Of a stretch of DNA of 24,281 nt, positions 1 through 7,024 are shown in pieces. Position 1 is the stretch's first letter, and the number at the start of each line of letters is the position of its first letter. The notes beneath the pieces were generated by a model, which saw only the letters and a program-made list of their open reading frames with translations, was not told the origin of the DNA and did no database searches. The position numbers and the translations under genes are program-made. Location of the stretch: assembly GCA_934121885.1 (NCBI GenBank), contig CAKOVH010000015.1, positions 1 through 24,281 of the forward strand, read 5' to 3'. The stretch comes from an uncultured Clostridia bacterium. GTDB lineage: Bacteria > Bacillota > Clostridia > TANB77 > CAG-508.

Positions 1-11
1 ATAAAAAATAT

Positions 12-50
12 GAGACTACAAATTAATGTAGTCCCATAGATTCTTTTTTC
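12..50. terminator. Hairpin with T-rich tail near IS-like end
   Basis: GAGACTAC and GTAGTCCC form a nearly perfect 8-bp stem around the loop AAATTAAT. A T-rich stretch (TTCTTTTTT) follows on the plus strand. It looks like a terminator closing a plus-strand gene lying left of the window. Given the IS3-like end immediately after it, that gene is probably a transposase. Confidence 0.4.
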
Positions 51-51
51 A

Positions 52-77
52 GTGTCCACTATATTGGGTTCACTTCA
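52..77 (+). mobile_element. Putative terminal inverted repeat of an IS3-family element (body outside window)
   Basis: The stretch with GTGTCCACTATA followed by TTGGGTTCACTTCA resembles IS3/IS150-group terminal repeats, which typically read TGTCCA...GGGT..ACTTCA at the right end. It directly follows a terminator-like hairpin, as expected after a transposase gene. Only this end lies in the window and no transposase codons are visible, so the call rests on resemblance alone. The orientation (right end, element to the left) is inferred from the hairpin position. Confidence 0.4.
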
Positions 78-174
78 AACAATCCATTCTTTTTTCATAT
101 ATAATAAGGCTAAGTTTCTTTTATTCGTGTCGATTACAAATCTGTCGTGTACATCCAGTAAATCCACTTTTCTA

Positions 175-1116
175 TTATATTCCTAATAACTTAACTTCTA
201 CATTTTCCATTTTGTACTTGCCTGTTGTTTCATCAATTTTAAACTCTACCAAAGTTTTAGCAAGTGTTTCTTCATTTTGTCTTAAATCTGTTGAAAAATA
301 TAATTTTATTTTTGATATCTCAACTTGATTAACAACAATAGTTTTAAATGTCTCTACCATATGTTTTTCATCTTCGCATATAATAATTAGTTGTGGCATT
401 GAACTAAATCCTGAATCCATAGGTACAAAATTTTCATAAAAATCTTTATACATTCTCATTTTATCTACAAGTTTCTTTTGCCAATCATCTTCTCTTCTTA
501 TTACCTCAAATAAAAATTCTATTGATTTATTATTTTTAGTAAGTTTAACACTACCACCTGTAGCTTTAAATGTCTTTCCTGCCATTTTAGCTGTTATAGC
601 AGGTTTTACTGTATATGAATCAAATGCTTTAACTTTTCTTAAATATGCTATAATTGTTTGATTTCCTGCTAAACGTTTTTTTATCATTGGAACAGGTTTA
701 GTATTATCTGTTGGTTGCCATTTACATTCAATACCTCTTGAATTTAATAAATATTTTCCCATTTTTTCCAAACAATATATACGGTAAATTCCTTTACCAT
801 CATCACCTGTAAAATAATATCTTGTTAATATTTTTGATTTTACAAGTTGATCTAATTTATTATTTAATTTATCTTGTGAAGCAATATCAACATTCTTCCA
901 TTCTAACATTTGAAATAATTGTCTAGATGTTATAAATTCAAATTCATTTACCAATTCTAAGATTGTAAAATGTATATCATTTATATGTCCAATATTAATT
1001 TTATGAATTATTTGGTTCATTGATACATATCCATCTTTACCATCAAAAGTTTTTATTTCTCCTTCTCTCACTGCAAATGGTGATACTTCAGCTTTAATTT
1101 CATTGTCTTCTACCAT
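175..1116 (-). CDS. Winged-helix protein resembling the Replic_Relax family
   Basis: This 313-residue soluble protein has no signal peptide or membrane segment. Residues about 45-115 look like a winged helix: a helix with TSRQLFQML, then a basic helix, then beta strands around RYYF and YRIYCLEKMGKYLL. The second half (about 140-310) is alpha/beta, with a hydrophobic strand PQLIIICEDEKH near residue 245. This layout resembles Replic_Relax-type proteins of Firmicutes plasmids and integrated elements, which combine a DNA-binding winged helix with a nuclease-like fold. No catalytic residues can be named with confidence. The ATG has an AAGGAGG site 5-7 bases upstream. It is the last gene of a run of minus-strand genes and lies beside a possible IS end, which would fit an element-associated role. 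Family membership is a resemblance only. Confidence 0.45.
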   Translation of the reverse strand: MVEDNEIKAEVSPFAVREGEIKTFDGKDGYVSMNQIIHKINIGHINDIHFTILELVNEFEFITSRQLFQMLEWKNVDIASQDKLNNKLDQLVKSKILTRYYFTGDDGKGIYRIYCLEKMGKYLLNSRGIECKWQPTDNTKPVPMIKKRLAGNQTIIAYLRKVKAFDSYTVKPAITAKMAGKTFKATGGSVKLTKNNKSIEFLFEVIRREDDWQKKLVDKMRMYKDFYENFVPMDSGFSSMPQLIIICEDEKHMVETFKTIVVNQVEISKIKLYFSTDLRQNEETLAKTLVEFKIDETTGKYKMENVEVKLLGI

Positions 1117-1135
1117 ACTAGTTCCTCCTTAAATT

Positions 1136-1657
1136 CTATATTATAGTTAATTTAATTTTGTGTTTTTCAGGAATAATCCTTTTTATATTTACAACAACAT
1201 CTTCGCCATATTGAATATTAGGTTTAAACTCTGCAAGTCCTACCAAATTGGGCTTTAATTCAATAAATATACCGTTATTATTTTTTTCAGTTTCTCTTGC
1301 AATTCCTGTTACAATATCGCCCTCTTTAAACTGCTGTATATTTTCTTGCCATGTTCCTAATAATTCTTTATATGAAAGATTTATTCTTCCGTTCTCTCTA
1401 TTTATAGATTTTACCACAACATTTATGTTTTGTCCAATTTCAAATCTTTCATAAGGAGTTTTTATTCTTGCAACTGAGATATTTTCTATATGTAGTAGTC
1501 CAACCATACCATTCTTTAGTTCAATAAATGCTCCATATGGCTGAATACTTTTAACTATTCCACTTACAATATCTCCTTCCTTAAGTTCATTACCATTCGT
1601 ATCTTCTGTATAGCATATAAATTTTTTCTCTTGTTTATCACACATTATTATCACCAT
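1136..1657 (-). CDS. Protein with two S1 RNA-binding domains
   Basis: The protein has about 173 residues and two S1 (OB-fold) domains. The first, at about 26-98, carries the typical GDIVSGIVKSIQPYGAFIEL and GLLHIE patterns. The second, shorter one at about 111-173 has GDIVTGIARE and GIFIELKPNLVGLAE. It is far smaller than ribosomal protein S1, so it is an accessory S1-type RNA binder rather than rpsA. The start is ambiguous. AAAGGA lies just upstream of ATG GTG ATA ATA ATG, so the first ATG, the adjacent GTG or the ATG at codon 5 could be used. The ribosome-binding site overlaps the rluB stop codon, and the spacing of about 9 bases suggests co-transcription with the two pseudouridine synthases. 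A role in RNA metabolism or translation is inferred. Confidence 0.75.
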   Translation of the reverse strand: MVIIMCDKQEKKFICYTEDTNGNELKEGDIVSGIVKSIQPYGAFIELKNGMVGLLHIENISVARIKTPYERFEIGQNINVVVKSINRENGRINLSYKELLGTWQENIQQFKEGDIVTGIARETEKNNNGIFIELKPNLVGLAEFKPNIQYGEDVVVNIKRIIPEKHKIKLTII

Positions 1658-1666
1658 TATCCTTTG

Positions 1667-2386
1667 TTATTTTAATAAACTTTTTACCTCTTTATCAGTT
1701 AAAAATCTCCACTCACCTAATTTTATATTTTTTACATTAAGATTACCTATTCTGCTTCTATGTAGAGCTAAAACCTTCTTATCTATTGCACTACACATTT
1801 TTCTTACTTCTCTATTTTTACCTTCATGAATTGTAATTTCTATTCTTGAAATATTCTTTTCCTTATCTATTTTTAAAATTCTTACATTAGCCTTGCCAGA
1901 TACATAGTCTTCTATTTCTACACCATTTCTTAATTTTTCAATTTCTGCCTCTGTAACTTCTCCCTTTAATGTAACATTATATGTCTTTTCTATTTCGTAT
2001 TTTGGATGTGTTATTTTATATATAAAATCTCCATCATTTGATAATATAATTGCTCCAGAAGTGTACATATCTAGTCTTCCAACTGGTAAAACTTTTTCTT
2101 TTACCTTTACTAGACCAAGTACAGTATCTCTTCCAAATTGATCCTTGGTTGTAGTTACATATCCAATTGGTTTATTTAATAATATATAAACCTTTTTATC
2201 TGTATTTTCAGTAATCCTTTTTCCTTTAAACACAACTTCATCTTTTTCAGGATTAACTTTTGTTCCAAGTTCTGTAACAACAACACCATTTACTTCTACA
2301 TCACCATTTAATATATGCTCTTCTGCTTTTCTTCTTGAGCAAACTCCATTTCCAGCTAAAAATTTTTGTAATCTAACCTCTTCCAA
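1667..2386 (-). CDS. rluB: RsuA/RluB-family pseudouridine synthase
   Basis: This 239-residue enzyme isomerises uridine to pseudouridine in ribosomal RNA. An S4 RNA-binding domain occupies about residues 3-50 (RLQKFLAGNGVCSRRKAEEHI). The catalytic domain follows, starting at LLNKPIGYVTT. The family motif GRLDMYTSGAIIL is present with the catalytic aspartate at about residue 106, and the C-terminal HEGKNREVRKM motif is also present. These mark the RsuA/RluB/RluE/RluF branch. The length matches RluB of Firmicutes, which acts on 23S rRNA; the exact target uridine is inferred. Its 5' end overlaps the 3' end of the rluD-like gene by 14 bases, so translation is probably coupled. Confidence 0.9.
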   Translation of the reverse strand: MEEVRLQKFLAGNGVCSRRKAEEHILNGDVEVNGVVVTELGTKVNPEKDEVVFKGKRITENTDKKVYILLNKPIGYVTTTKDQFGRDTVLGLVKVKEKVLPVGRLDMYTSGAIILSNDGDFIYKITHPKYEIEKTYNVTLKGEVTEAEIEKLRNGVEIEDYVSGKANVRILKIDKEKNISRIEITIHEGKNREVRKMCSAIDKKVLALHRSRIGNLNVKNIKLGEWRFLTDKEVKSLLK

Positions 2387-3281
2387 TTTCTTCTCCTTCT
2401 AAAATAGATTTAAAATATTGTGGTAATTCCGCTTCTAGATGCATCTGCTTACCTGTTATTGGATGTTTAAAATCTAAACTTTTTGCATGTAACATTTGCC
2501 CTTGGATTCCAAAATCATTTTTTCCATTCGAATATACCATATCCCCAACAACAGGATGCCCAATTTCAGCCATATGAACTCTAATTTGATGAGTTCTTCC
2601 TGTATCAATTTTAACTTCTAATAATGTATATTTTGGATATCTTTTTAGCACTTTGAAATGCGTTACAGCTTGCTTACCACTTTTGGTAACTGCCATCTTT
2701 TTTCTATCTTTAGGACTTCTACCAATTGGCATATCAATTGTTGCATCATCTTCTTGTATAATGCCTCTTACAAGTGCAATATACTTTTTAGTAACCTGTC
2801 TATTCTTTATTTGTTCACTCATATTAATATGAGCTTTATCATTTTTTGCAACAATTAATAGTCCTGATGTATCTTTGTCTAATCTATGTACTATTCCTGG
2901 TCTTAATTCTCCCCCTATCCCTGAAAGACTTTCCTTGCACATTGCCATAATAGCATTTACAAGTGTTCCATCAGGATTTCCATTTGCAGGGTGAACAACT
3001 AATCCTTTTGGTTTATTTACAACTATTATATCATCATCTTCATATACAACCTCAATTGGTATTTCTTGCGGTTTTAAATCTGTTTCTTTAGCCTCAGGAA
3101 TACATATAGATATTTCGTCATTTAGCTGTACTTTATATGATATTTTTTTTATATTTTCATTAACTTTAATATTTCCTTCTTCTATTAGCTTTTGTACCAT
3201 TGTCCTTGACAAATCTTTATATTTCTCTGTAATATACACATCAAGTCTTACATCTTGTTTGTCTACAATTATCTTATCCAA
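2373..3281 (-). CDS. rluD: RluA/RluD-family 23S rRNA pseudouridine synthase
   Basis: An N-terminal S4 domain (residues about 10-60) precedes the RluA-type catalytic core. The signature PGIVHRLDKDTSGLLIVAKN has its catalytic aspartate at about residue 135, and TGRTHQIRVHMA lies further on. I place the start at a TTG (3279-3281) giving MDKIIVDKQD. AAAAGGGG stands 7-8 bases upstream, and this leaves a 13-base gap after the upstream gene. A longer reading frame would overlap that gene by 65 bases and add a basic tail not typical of the family. The resulting 302 residues is the usual family length. The substrate is probably the helix-69 region of 23S rRNA, as for RluD, but paralogues exist. It is co-transcribed with rluB downstream. 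Confidence 0.88.
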   Translation of the reverse strand: MDKIIVDKQDVRLDVYITEKYKDLSRTMVQKLIEEGNIKVNENIKKISYKVQLNDEISICIPEAKETDLKPQEIPIEVVYEDDDIIVVNKPKGLVVHPANGNPDGTLVNAIMAMCKESLSGIGGELRPGIVHRLDKDTSGLLIVAKNDKAHINMSEQIKNRQVTKKYIALVRGIIQEDDATIDMPIGRSPKDRKKMAVTKSGKQAVTHFKVLKRYPKYTLLEVKIDTGRTHQIRVHMAEIGHPVVGDMVYSNGKNDFGIQGQMLHAKSLDFKHPITGKQMHLEAELPQYFKSILEGEEIGRG

Positions 3282-3294
3282 TTTTATTCCCCTT

Positions 3295-4977
3295 TTATAC
3301 TTCCAATCTTTCATATATAACAAAGTTTTTATCCGAATAAATTTCTTTATACTTAACATCTCTCATAATTAGCATATTTAACTTTGTATTCTTCTTTAAA
3401 ATAACATGTGTAATTTCATATTGTTTAAATTTATCATCATAATATGTAGATATATTTGATGTATTTATATAATCACTAAAAATATCTCTACCGTTATATT
3501 TTCCATTCTCATCTTTTGTCCCATTAAATTCTGGTGCATATAAATCTGCTCTAGAATCGATAAATACAGGAATTCCTCTATATAATAAATAGCTTCCATA
3601 ATTATATTCATTAAATAATTTAATTTTACTTAAGTCTAGATTTTCTATTATATAATCGCAAGCTGCAACAGGATATGAGCTTTCATCAATTATTTTAGCT
3701 TTTATTTTTCCTCTATAAAAGTAAAAACTAATTAAAACAATTAATAATATTGTAAGTATTTTTCCAACAATTGTCGTCATTGCTGTGCTAACTGCATCAC
3801 AACCATCTTTATCATACTTTTGAATAAAACTTCCAGCCATTTTTTGGAATATAAATCCACCCACTAATACAAACATAGAAATTTGGCGTCTAGACATAAA
3901 ACTTAAAAGCACAAGTCCACCAAGCATAAAAAAGTCTCTTAAAGTTATCTTTGTATCTGTACATATTAATAATGCTAAAAACATAATTAATACTACTATC
4001 ATATTTGTATTATTTATAAGTGTTAAAGGTAAATGTTCACTAATGCTATCCATTGTGTTACCTTGCATTGTCTTTATTAAATACGTATAAGGTGTATCTC
4101 CAAGTGGTGTTAAAAGACCTGTAAATGCACATATAATCATAATTACTATTAGCCATTTTACATTACTATTTTTCTTTATAATTATTTTATATGGATTATT
4201 TCTTCTTTTTTCTCTTTTTTTAATTGATTCTTGTTCTTTTTCTTTTAAATCATTAATTTGTTTTTGTACTTTTTCTATTTTTTCTTTTTGATTTTCTTTC
4301 TTTTCTAATTTTTTAAGTTTGCTATTCTTTATAGCTATATTCAATCTATAATATAAATTTGAATCAGCTATAAGAGCTATAATATATTCTGCAACATATG
4401 GTAAAAAAAGTACAAAATAAAATGGCCATACAGCTAAATGAACATTTGCAATAATAATTGGAATGATAACTAGTCCTATAGCATATCTTTTCTTTTTTGT
4501 TGCCAAAAATTGTTCAATAAATAAAATTTGAAGTACAAATAGTATATATGTTACAAGTTGAGCTCTTGCTGCAATAAAGCTTTTTAATAAATATAAAACA
4601 CCTAATGTTACAATAAAAGCTATTAATTCATTTTTGCATATTTTATTTGATGCGACATATAAAGTTACTCCTAATATCATTGCAAGAATAACTGTCATAA
4701 CATAAATTGCCGTAAATCCACCAATTCCAGTATTTTCTCCTAACTGAAATACCTCATATGTTGCTAAATCATATGCCCAATGTGGATATGTATATGGTAA
4801 ATCTTCATGCCATGAAAATGGGTCTTTCATGTCTATACCATTTTGAGTAATATGTTCTCCTATTTTTATTGTATAATATGTATCATTTTGCAGTGTTTTT
4901 GGTGTTAAAGCAAAGCAAAAAATCATAATCATAATTACTGCTAAAATATTAAACTTTATTTTTGTTCTTTTATCCAT
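3295..4977 (-). CDS. Polytopic membrane protein, GT-C glycosyltransferase-like
   Basis: This 560-residue integral membrane protein has about ten hydrophobic segments. The first (residues about 8-26) is followed by a large extracytoplasmic loop with QNDTYYTIKIGEHI and DPFSWHEDLPYTYPHWAYD. Acidic and histidine residues in that position, after the first membrane helix, are characteristic of GT-C-fold enzymes that use polyprenyl-linked sugars. A highly charged Lys/Glu stretch at about 215-270, rich in heptads and probably a cytoplasmic coiled coil, splits the membrane domain. The C-terminal ~120 residues are soluble and include IDSRADLY. AAGGAG lies 8-9 bases before the ATG. It sits between the methyltransferase and rluD genes with short gaps, so co-transcription is likely but gives no functional clue. 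Activity is inferred from topology only. Confidence 0.5.
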   Translation of the reverse strand: MDKRTKIKFNILAVIMIMIFCFALTPKTLQNDTYYTIKIGEHITQNGIDMKDPFSWHEDLPYTYPHWAYDLATYEVFQLGENTGIGGFTAIYVMTVILAMILGVTLYVASNKICKNELIAFIVTLGVLYLLKSFIAARAQLVTYILFVLQILFIEQFLATKKKRYAIGLVIIPIIIANVHLAVWPFYFVLFLPYVAEYIIALIADSNLYYRLNIAIKNSKLKKLEKKENQKEKIEKVQKQINDLKEKEQESIKKREKRRNNPYKIIIKKNSNVKWLIVIMIICAFTGLLTPLGDTPYTYLIKTMQGNTMDSISEHLPLTLINNTNMIVVLIMFLALLICTDTKITLRDFFMLGGLVLLSFMSRRQISMFVLVGGFIFQKMAGSFIQKYDKDGCDAVSTAMTTIVGKILTILLIVLISFYFYRGKIKAKIIDESSYPVAACDYIIENLDLSKIKLFNEYNYGSYLLYRGIPVFIDSRADLYAPEFNGTKDENGKYNGRDIFSDYINTSNISTYYDDKFKQYEITHVILKKNTKLNMLIMRDVKYKEIYSDKNFVIYERLEV

Positions 4978-5008
4978 TATTAATTTTCTCCTTTATTACT
5001 TTTTTCGT

Positions 5009-6094
5009 TCACATTATATCTACAAATTCATATTTTCCGATTTCTCTTTCTCTTATTTTATTTATTGCTACATTAGAATTATCTACCCCAATCCATTTTC
5101 TTCCTAATTTATTGGCACATTCTAGTGTTGTTCCACTACCTGCAAAACAATCTAAAACAATACTATCTTCATTAGATGACTGTAAAATAATTCTTTTTAT
5201 CATATCCATATTTTTTTCAGTTGGATATATTGGTTTCTGAGGATCTTTAAATTTCCAAATATCTTGAATTCTTTTTCCTTCATGTTCATCTGCGTATTTC
5301 TTTATTCTAGGATTACCATTTGAAGACCATTCTATATCTCCTTGTTCATCTAATTTATCAAATTCTGCTGGATTTGTTCTCCAATGTCTTCCTTCTGGTA
5401 CAGGTATATTTCTCCAAGTTTTTCCTGTAATGCCATTTTTAGTTTCTCCTGGAGCATGTAAAGGAATTGTTGTATATCTTCTACCATTTTTATCTATTTT
5501 TTTAAATTTTTCATTTATTTCATCATCATCTAATGGAATTCTTAAATCATTCCAAATATTATCTTTTGCATTCTTAGAATAAAATAATATCATATCTTTT
5601 TCGTTGCCATATGCTCTTCTATAAAAATTTTTAGGATTAGACTTAATTCTTGTAATGTCATTTTTGAAGTTTTCTTCTCCAAATATTTCATCCATAATAA
5701 TTTTTACGTATTGACCTATTTTATAATCTATATGTAAATATATAGAACCTTTATCAGATAATAACTCTTTAATTAGTACTAACCTTTCTCTTAAAAACTC
5801 TAAAAATTCTTCTTTCGTCATTTTGTCAGAATATGCTAATACTGAATTTTTATTTGAACTTATTGAATTTGCTCTATTATCTGAAACATAAAAATCATTA
5901 GCTGTATTAAATGGTGGATCAATATATACTAAATCTACTTTATTTTTATATTTTTTTAATAAAAGTGATAATACTTCAAAATTATCTCCTTTAAATAATA
6001 ATGATTCATTACTTATATCAATATCATAGTCAATATTGTTTGCATTTTTCAATATTTGTAATTGACTTTTTTTATTTTTATAATATAATTCCAT
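5009..6094 (-). CDS. Type II DNA methyltransferase, beta class (N6-adenine or N4-cytosine)
   Basis: The enzyme transfers a methyl group from S-adenosylmethionine to a base in a specific DNA site. Catalytic motif IV, DPPF, is at about residues 59-62, before the cofactor motif DCFAGSGTT at about 315-323. The long segment between them, probably the target-recognition region, spans about 130-290. Motif order IV, then recognition region, then I is the beta class. DPPF occurs in both N6A and N4C enzymes, so the methylated base is undecided. I prefer the ATG at 6094 (MELYYKNKKS, 361 residues), because the GTG two codons earlier lies inside the AGAGAGG ribosome-binding site. The endonuclease gene ends 16 bases upstream, so this is the cognate methyltransferase of a restriction-modification pair. 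Confidence 0.88.
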   Translation of the reverse strand: MELYYKNKKSQLQILKNANNIDYDIDISNESLLFKGDNFEVLSLLLKKYKNKVDLVYIDPPFNTANDFYVSDNRANSISSNKNSVLAYSDKMTKEEFLEFLRERLVLIKELLSDKGSIYLHIDYKIGQYVKIIMDEIFGEENFKNDITRIKSNPKNFYRRAYGNEKDMILFYSKNAKDNIWNDLRIPLDDDEINEKFKKIDKNGRRYTTIPLHAPGETKNGITGKTWRNIPVPEGRHWRTNPAEFDKLDEQGDIEWSSNGNPRIKKYADEHEGKRIQDIWKFKDPQKPIYPTEKNMDMIKRIILQSSNEDSIVLDCFAGSGTTLECANKLGRKWIGVDNSNVAINKIREREIGKYEFVDIM

Positions 6095-6110
6095 TTGCAC
6101 CTCTCTTTCG

Positions 6111-6617
6111 CTAGATAGAATACAAAAACTCCCTTAATACTAATGCAGATAAAATTATTTGTTCTGGATATTTTTGTAAATATCTATACATTTTATTATT
6201 TCCTTTAATATATAATACTCCGTCCATTATAGCAATTGGAATAATTTCATTATCAACTTTTTTATTTTTAAATGAATTTTTCATTGTTCTAACTGCGTCG
6301 TCAAATTGAGCATTTTGATGTCCTCCAAAGTCTGTTAAAAACTTTGCCTCTGCTATAACATATTTGTTATTAAATTTTGCAATAAAATCAATACCTTTTT
6401 CTCTATTAAATCCTAAATATTTTACAGCAAATTTTTCCATTTCAGCATCAGAAGCATTAAATATACAATTTCCATTAAAATTCAAAAATTCTTCTACTGT
6501 TCTTATAATTGGAGCACCTAATGTTCCTTTGTCAATCCATTGCTTAAACATAGGTCCCATTTGTCTATTAGTTTCCTTTGGTGCTGTACATTTTTCAATT
6601 ATTTCTTCTATTCCCAT
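6111..6617 (-). CDS. Type II restriction endonuclease, C-terminal catalytic part
   Basis: These 168 residues carry a PD-(D/E)XK-like active site: GIDF with Asp at about 77, then a beta strand and E90-A-K92 (VIAEAKF), followed by GGHQNAQFDD at 98-107. That arrangement is typical of restriction endonucleases. The start region (TAPKETNRQMGPMFKQW) looks like the interior of a larger enzyme. Its ATG overlaps the last 10 bases of the preceding 100-residue gene, and the ribosome-binding site is weak. One added base in the TTCAAATGGG junction would join both frames into a protein of about 269 residues, a normal size for such enzymes. So this is either the second half of a frameshifted enzyme or a translationally coupled subunit. 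The methyltransferase follows. The recognition sequence is unknown. Confidence 0.7.
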   Translation of the reverse strand: MGIEEIIEKCTAPKETNRQMGPMFKQWIDKGTLGAPIIRTVEEFLNFNGNCIFNASDAEMEKFAVKYLGFNREKGIDFIAKFNNKYVIAEAKFLTDFGGHQNAQFDDAVRTMKNSFKNKKVDNEIIPIAIMDGVLYIKGNNKMYRYLQKYPEQIILSALVLREFLYSI

Positions 6618-6910
6618 TTGAAATAAATTCCTGCTATTCTATTTATTGTTTGTGGATTTCTATTTAAGGCTCCGCTATCTTTTTTTAAATATGCAACATA
6701 TGAATCTTTTATTGGAAATAAATCTAACCTTAACAAACTTTTTACCAATTTTTCATTATCTTTATCGTTAAATGCCTGCCTAATACCACTTTCCGTTTCT
6801 TTTGAAATTTCCCTTCTTAAGTTTGGTGTTATAGGATATACTTTATATAATTCGTCCAAATAATTTCTTTGTTGTGCAAATTCAGCACTAGTTTCTGTCC
6901 ATTTATTCAA
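6608..6910 (-). CDS. N-terminal part or small subunit of the restriction endonuclease
   Basis: This is a 100-residue, helical-looking protein (NKWTETSAEFAQQRNYLDELY...) with no catalytic motif of its own. It starts at a TTG (6908-6910) with GGAGG 7-8 bases upstream. It ends RIAGIYFKWE, and the TGG GAA TAG stop region overlaps the ATG GGA ATA start of the catalytic part. In the other frame the chain would continue with MGIEEIIEKC, which reads naturally after NRIAGIYF. The simplest view is that it is the N-terminal domain of one endonuclease cut off by a single-base deletion. A genuine two-subunit arrangement remains possible. A promoter-like TTGAGA-N17-TATAAA lies upstream (6974-7002), so the restriction genes can be transcribed separately from cadA. 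Confidence 0.6.
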   Translation of the reverse strand: MNKWTETSAEFAQQRNYLDELYKVYPITPNLRREISKETESGIRQAFNDKDNEKLVKSLLRLDLFPIKDSYVAYLKKDSGALNRNPQTINRIAGIYFKWE

Positions 6911-6973
6911 TTTTATTCCTCCATTATTACTTTATATATTAGACATATTTGCTTTATATAATTTTCTATAACA

Positions 6974-7002
6974 TTTATATCATATATATATTTTTTTCTC
7001 AA
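6974..7002 (-). promoter_or_regulatory. Putative sigma-A promoter of the restriction-modification genes
   Basis: On the minus strand TTGAGA (6997-7002) and TATAAA (6974-6979) are 17 bases apart in an AT-rich gap between cadA and the endonuclease gene. Transcription would begin near 6967, giving a leader of about 57 bases. Confidence 0.5.
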
Positions 7003-7024
7003 TAGATTACAAATGATTATATTA

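Noticed and set aside
2373..3359. Longer rluD reading frame starting at 3359
   Set aside because: It overlaps the upstream membrane-protein gene by 65 bases. The TTG at 3281 has a strong ribosome-binding site and gives the normal family length.
5009..6910. Novel defence island
   Set aside because: Only a standard two-component restriction-modification module is present; the neighbouring rluD, membrane-protein and cad genes are not known defence genes.
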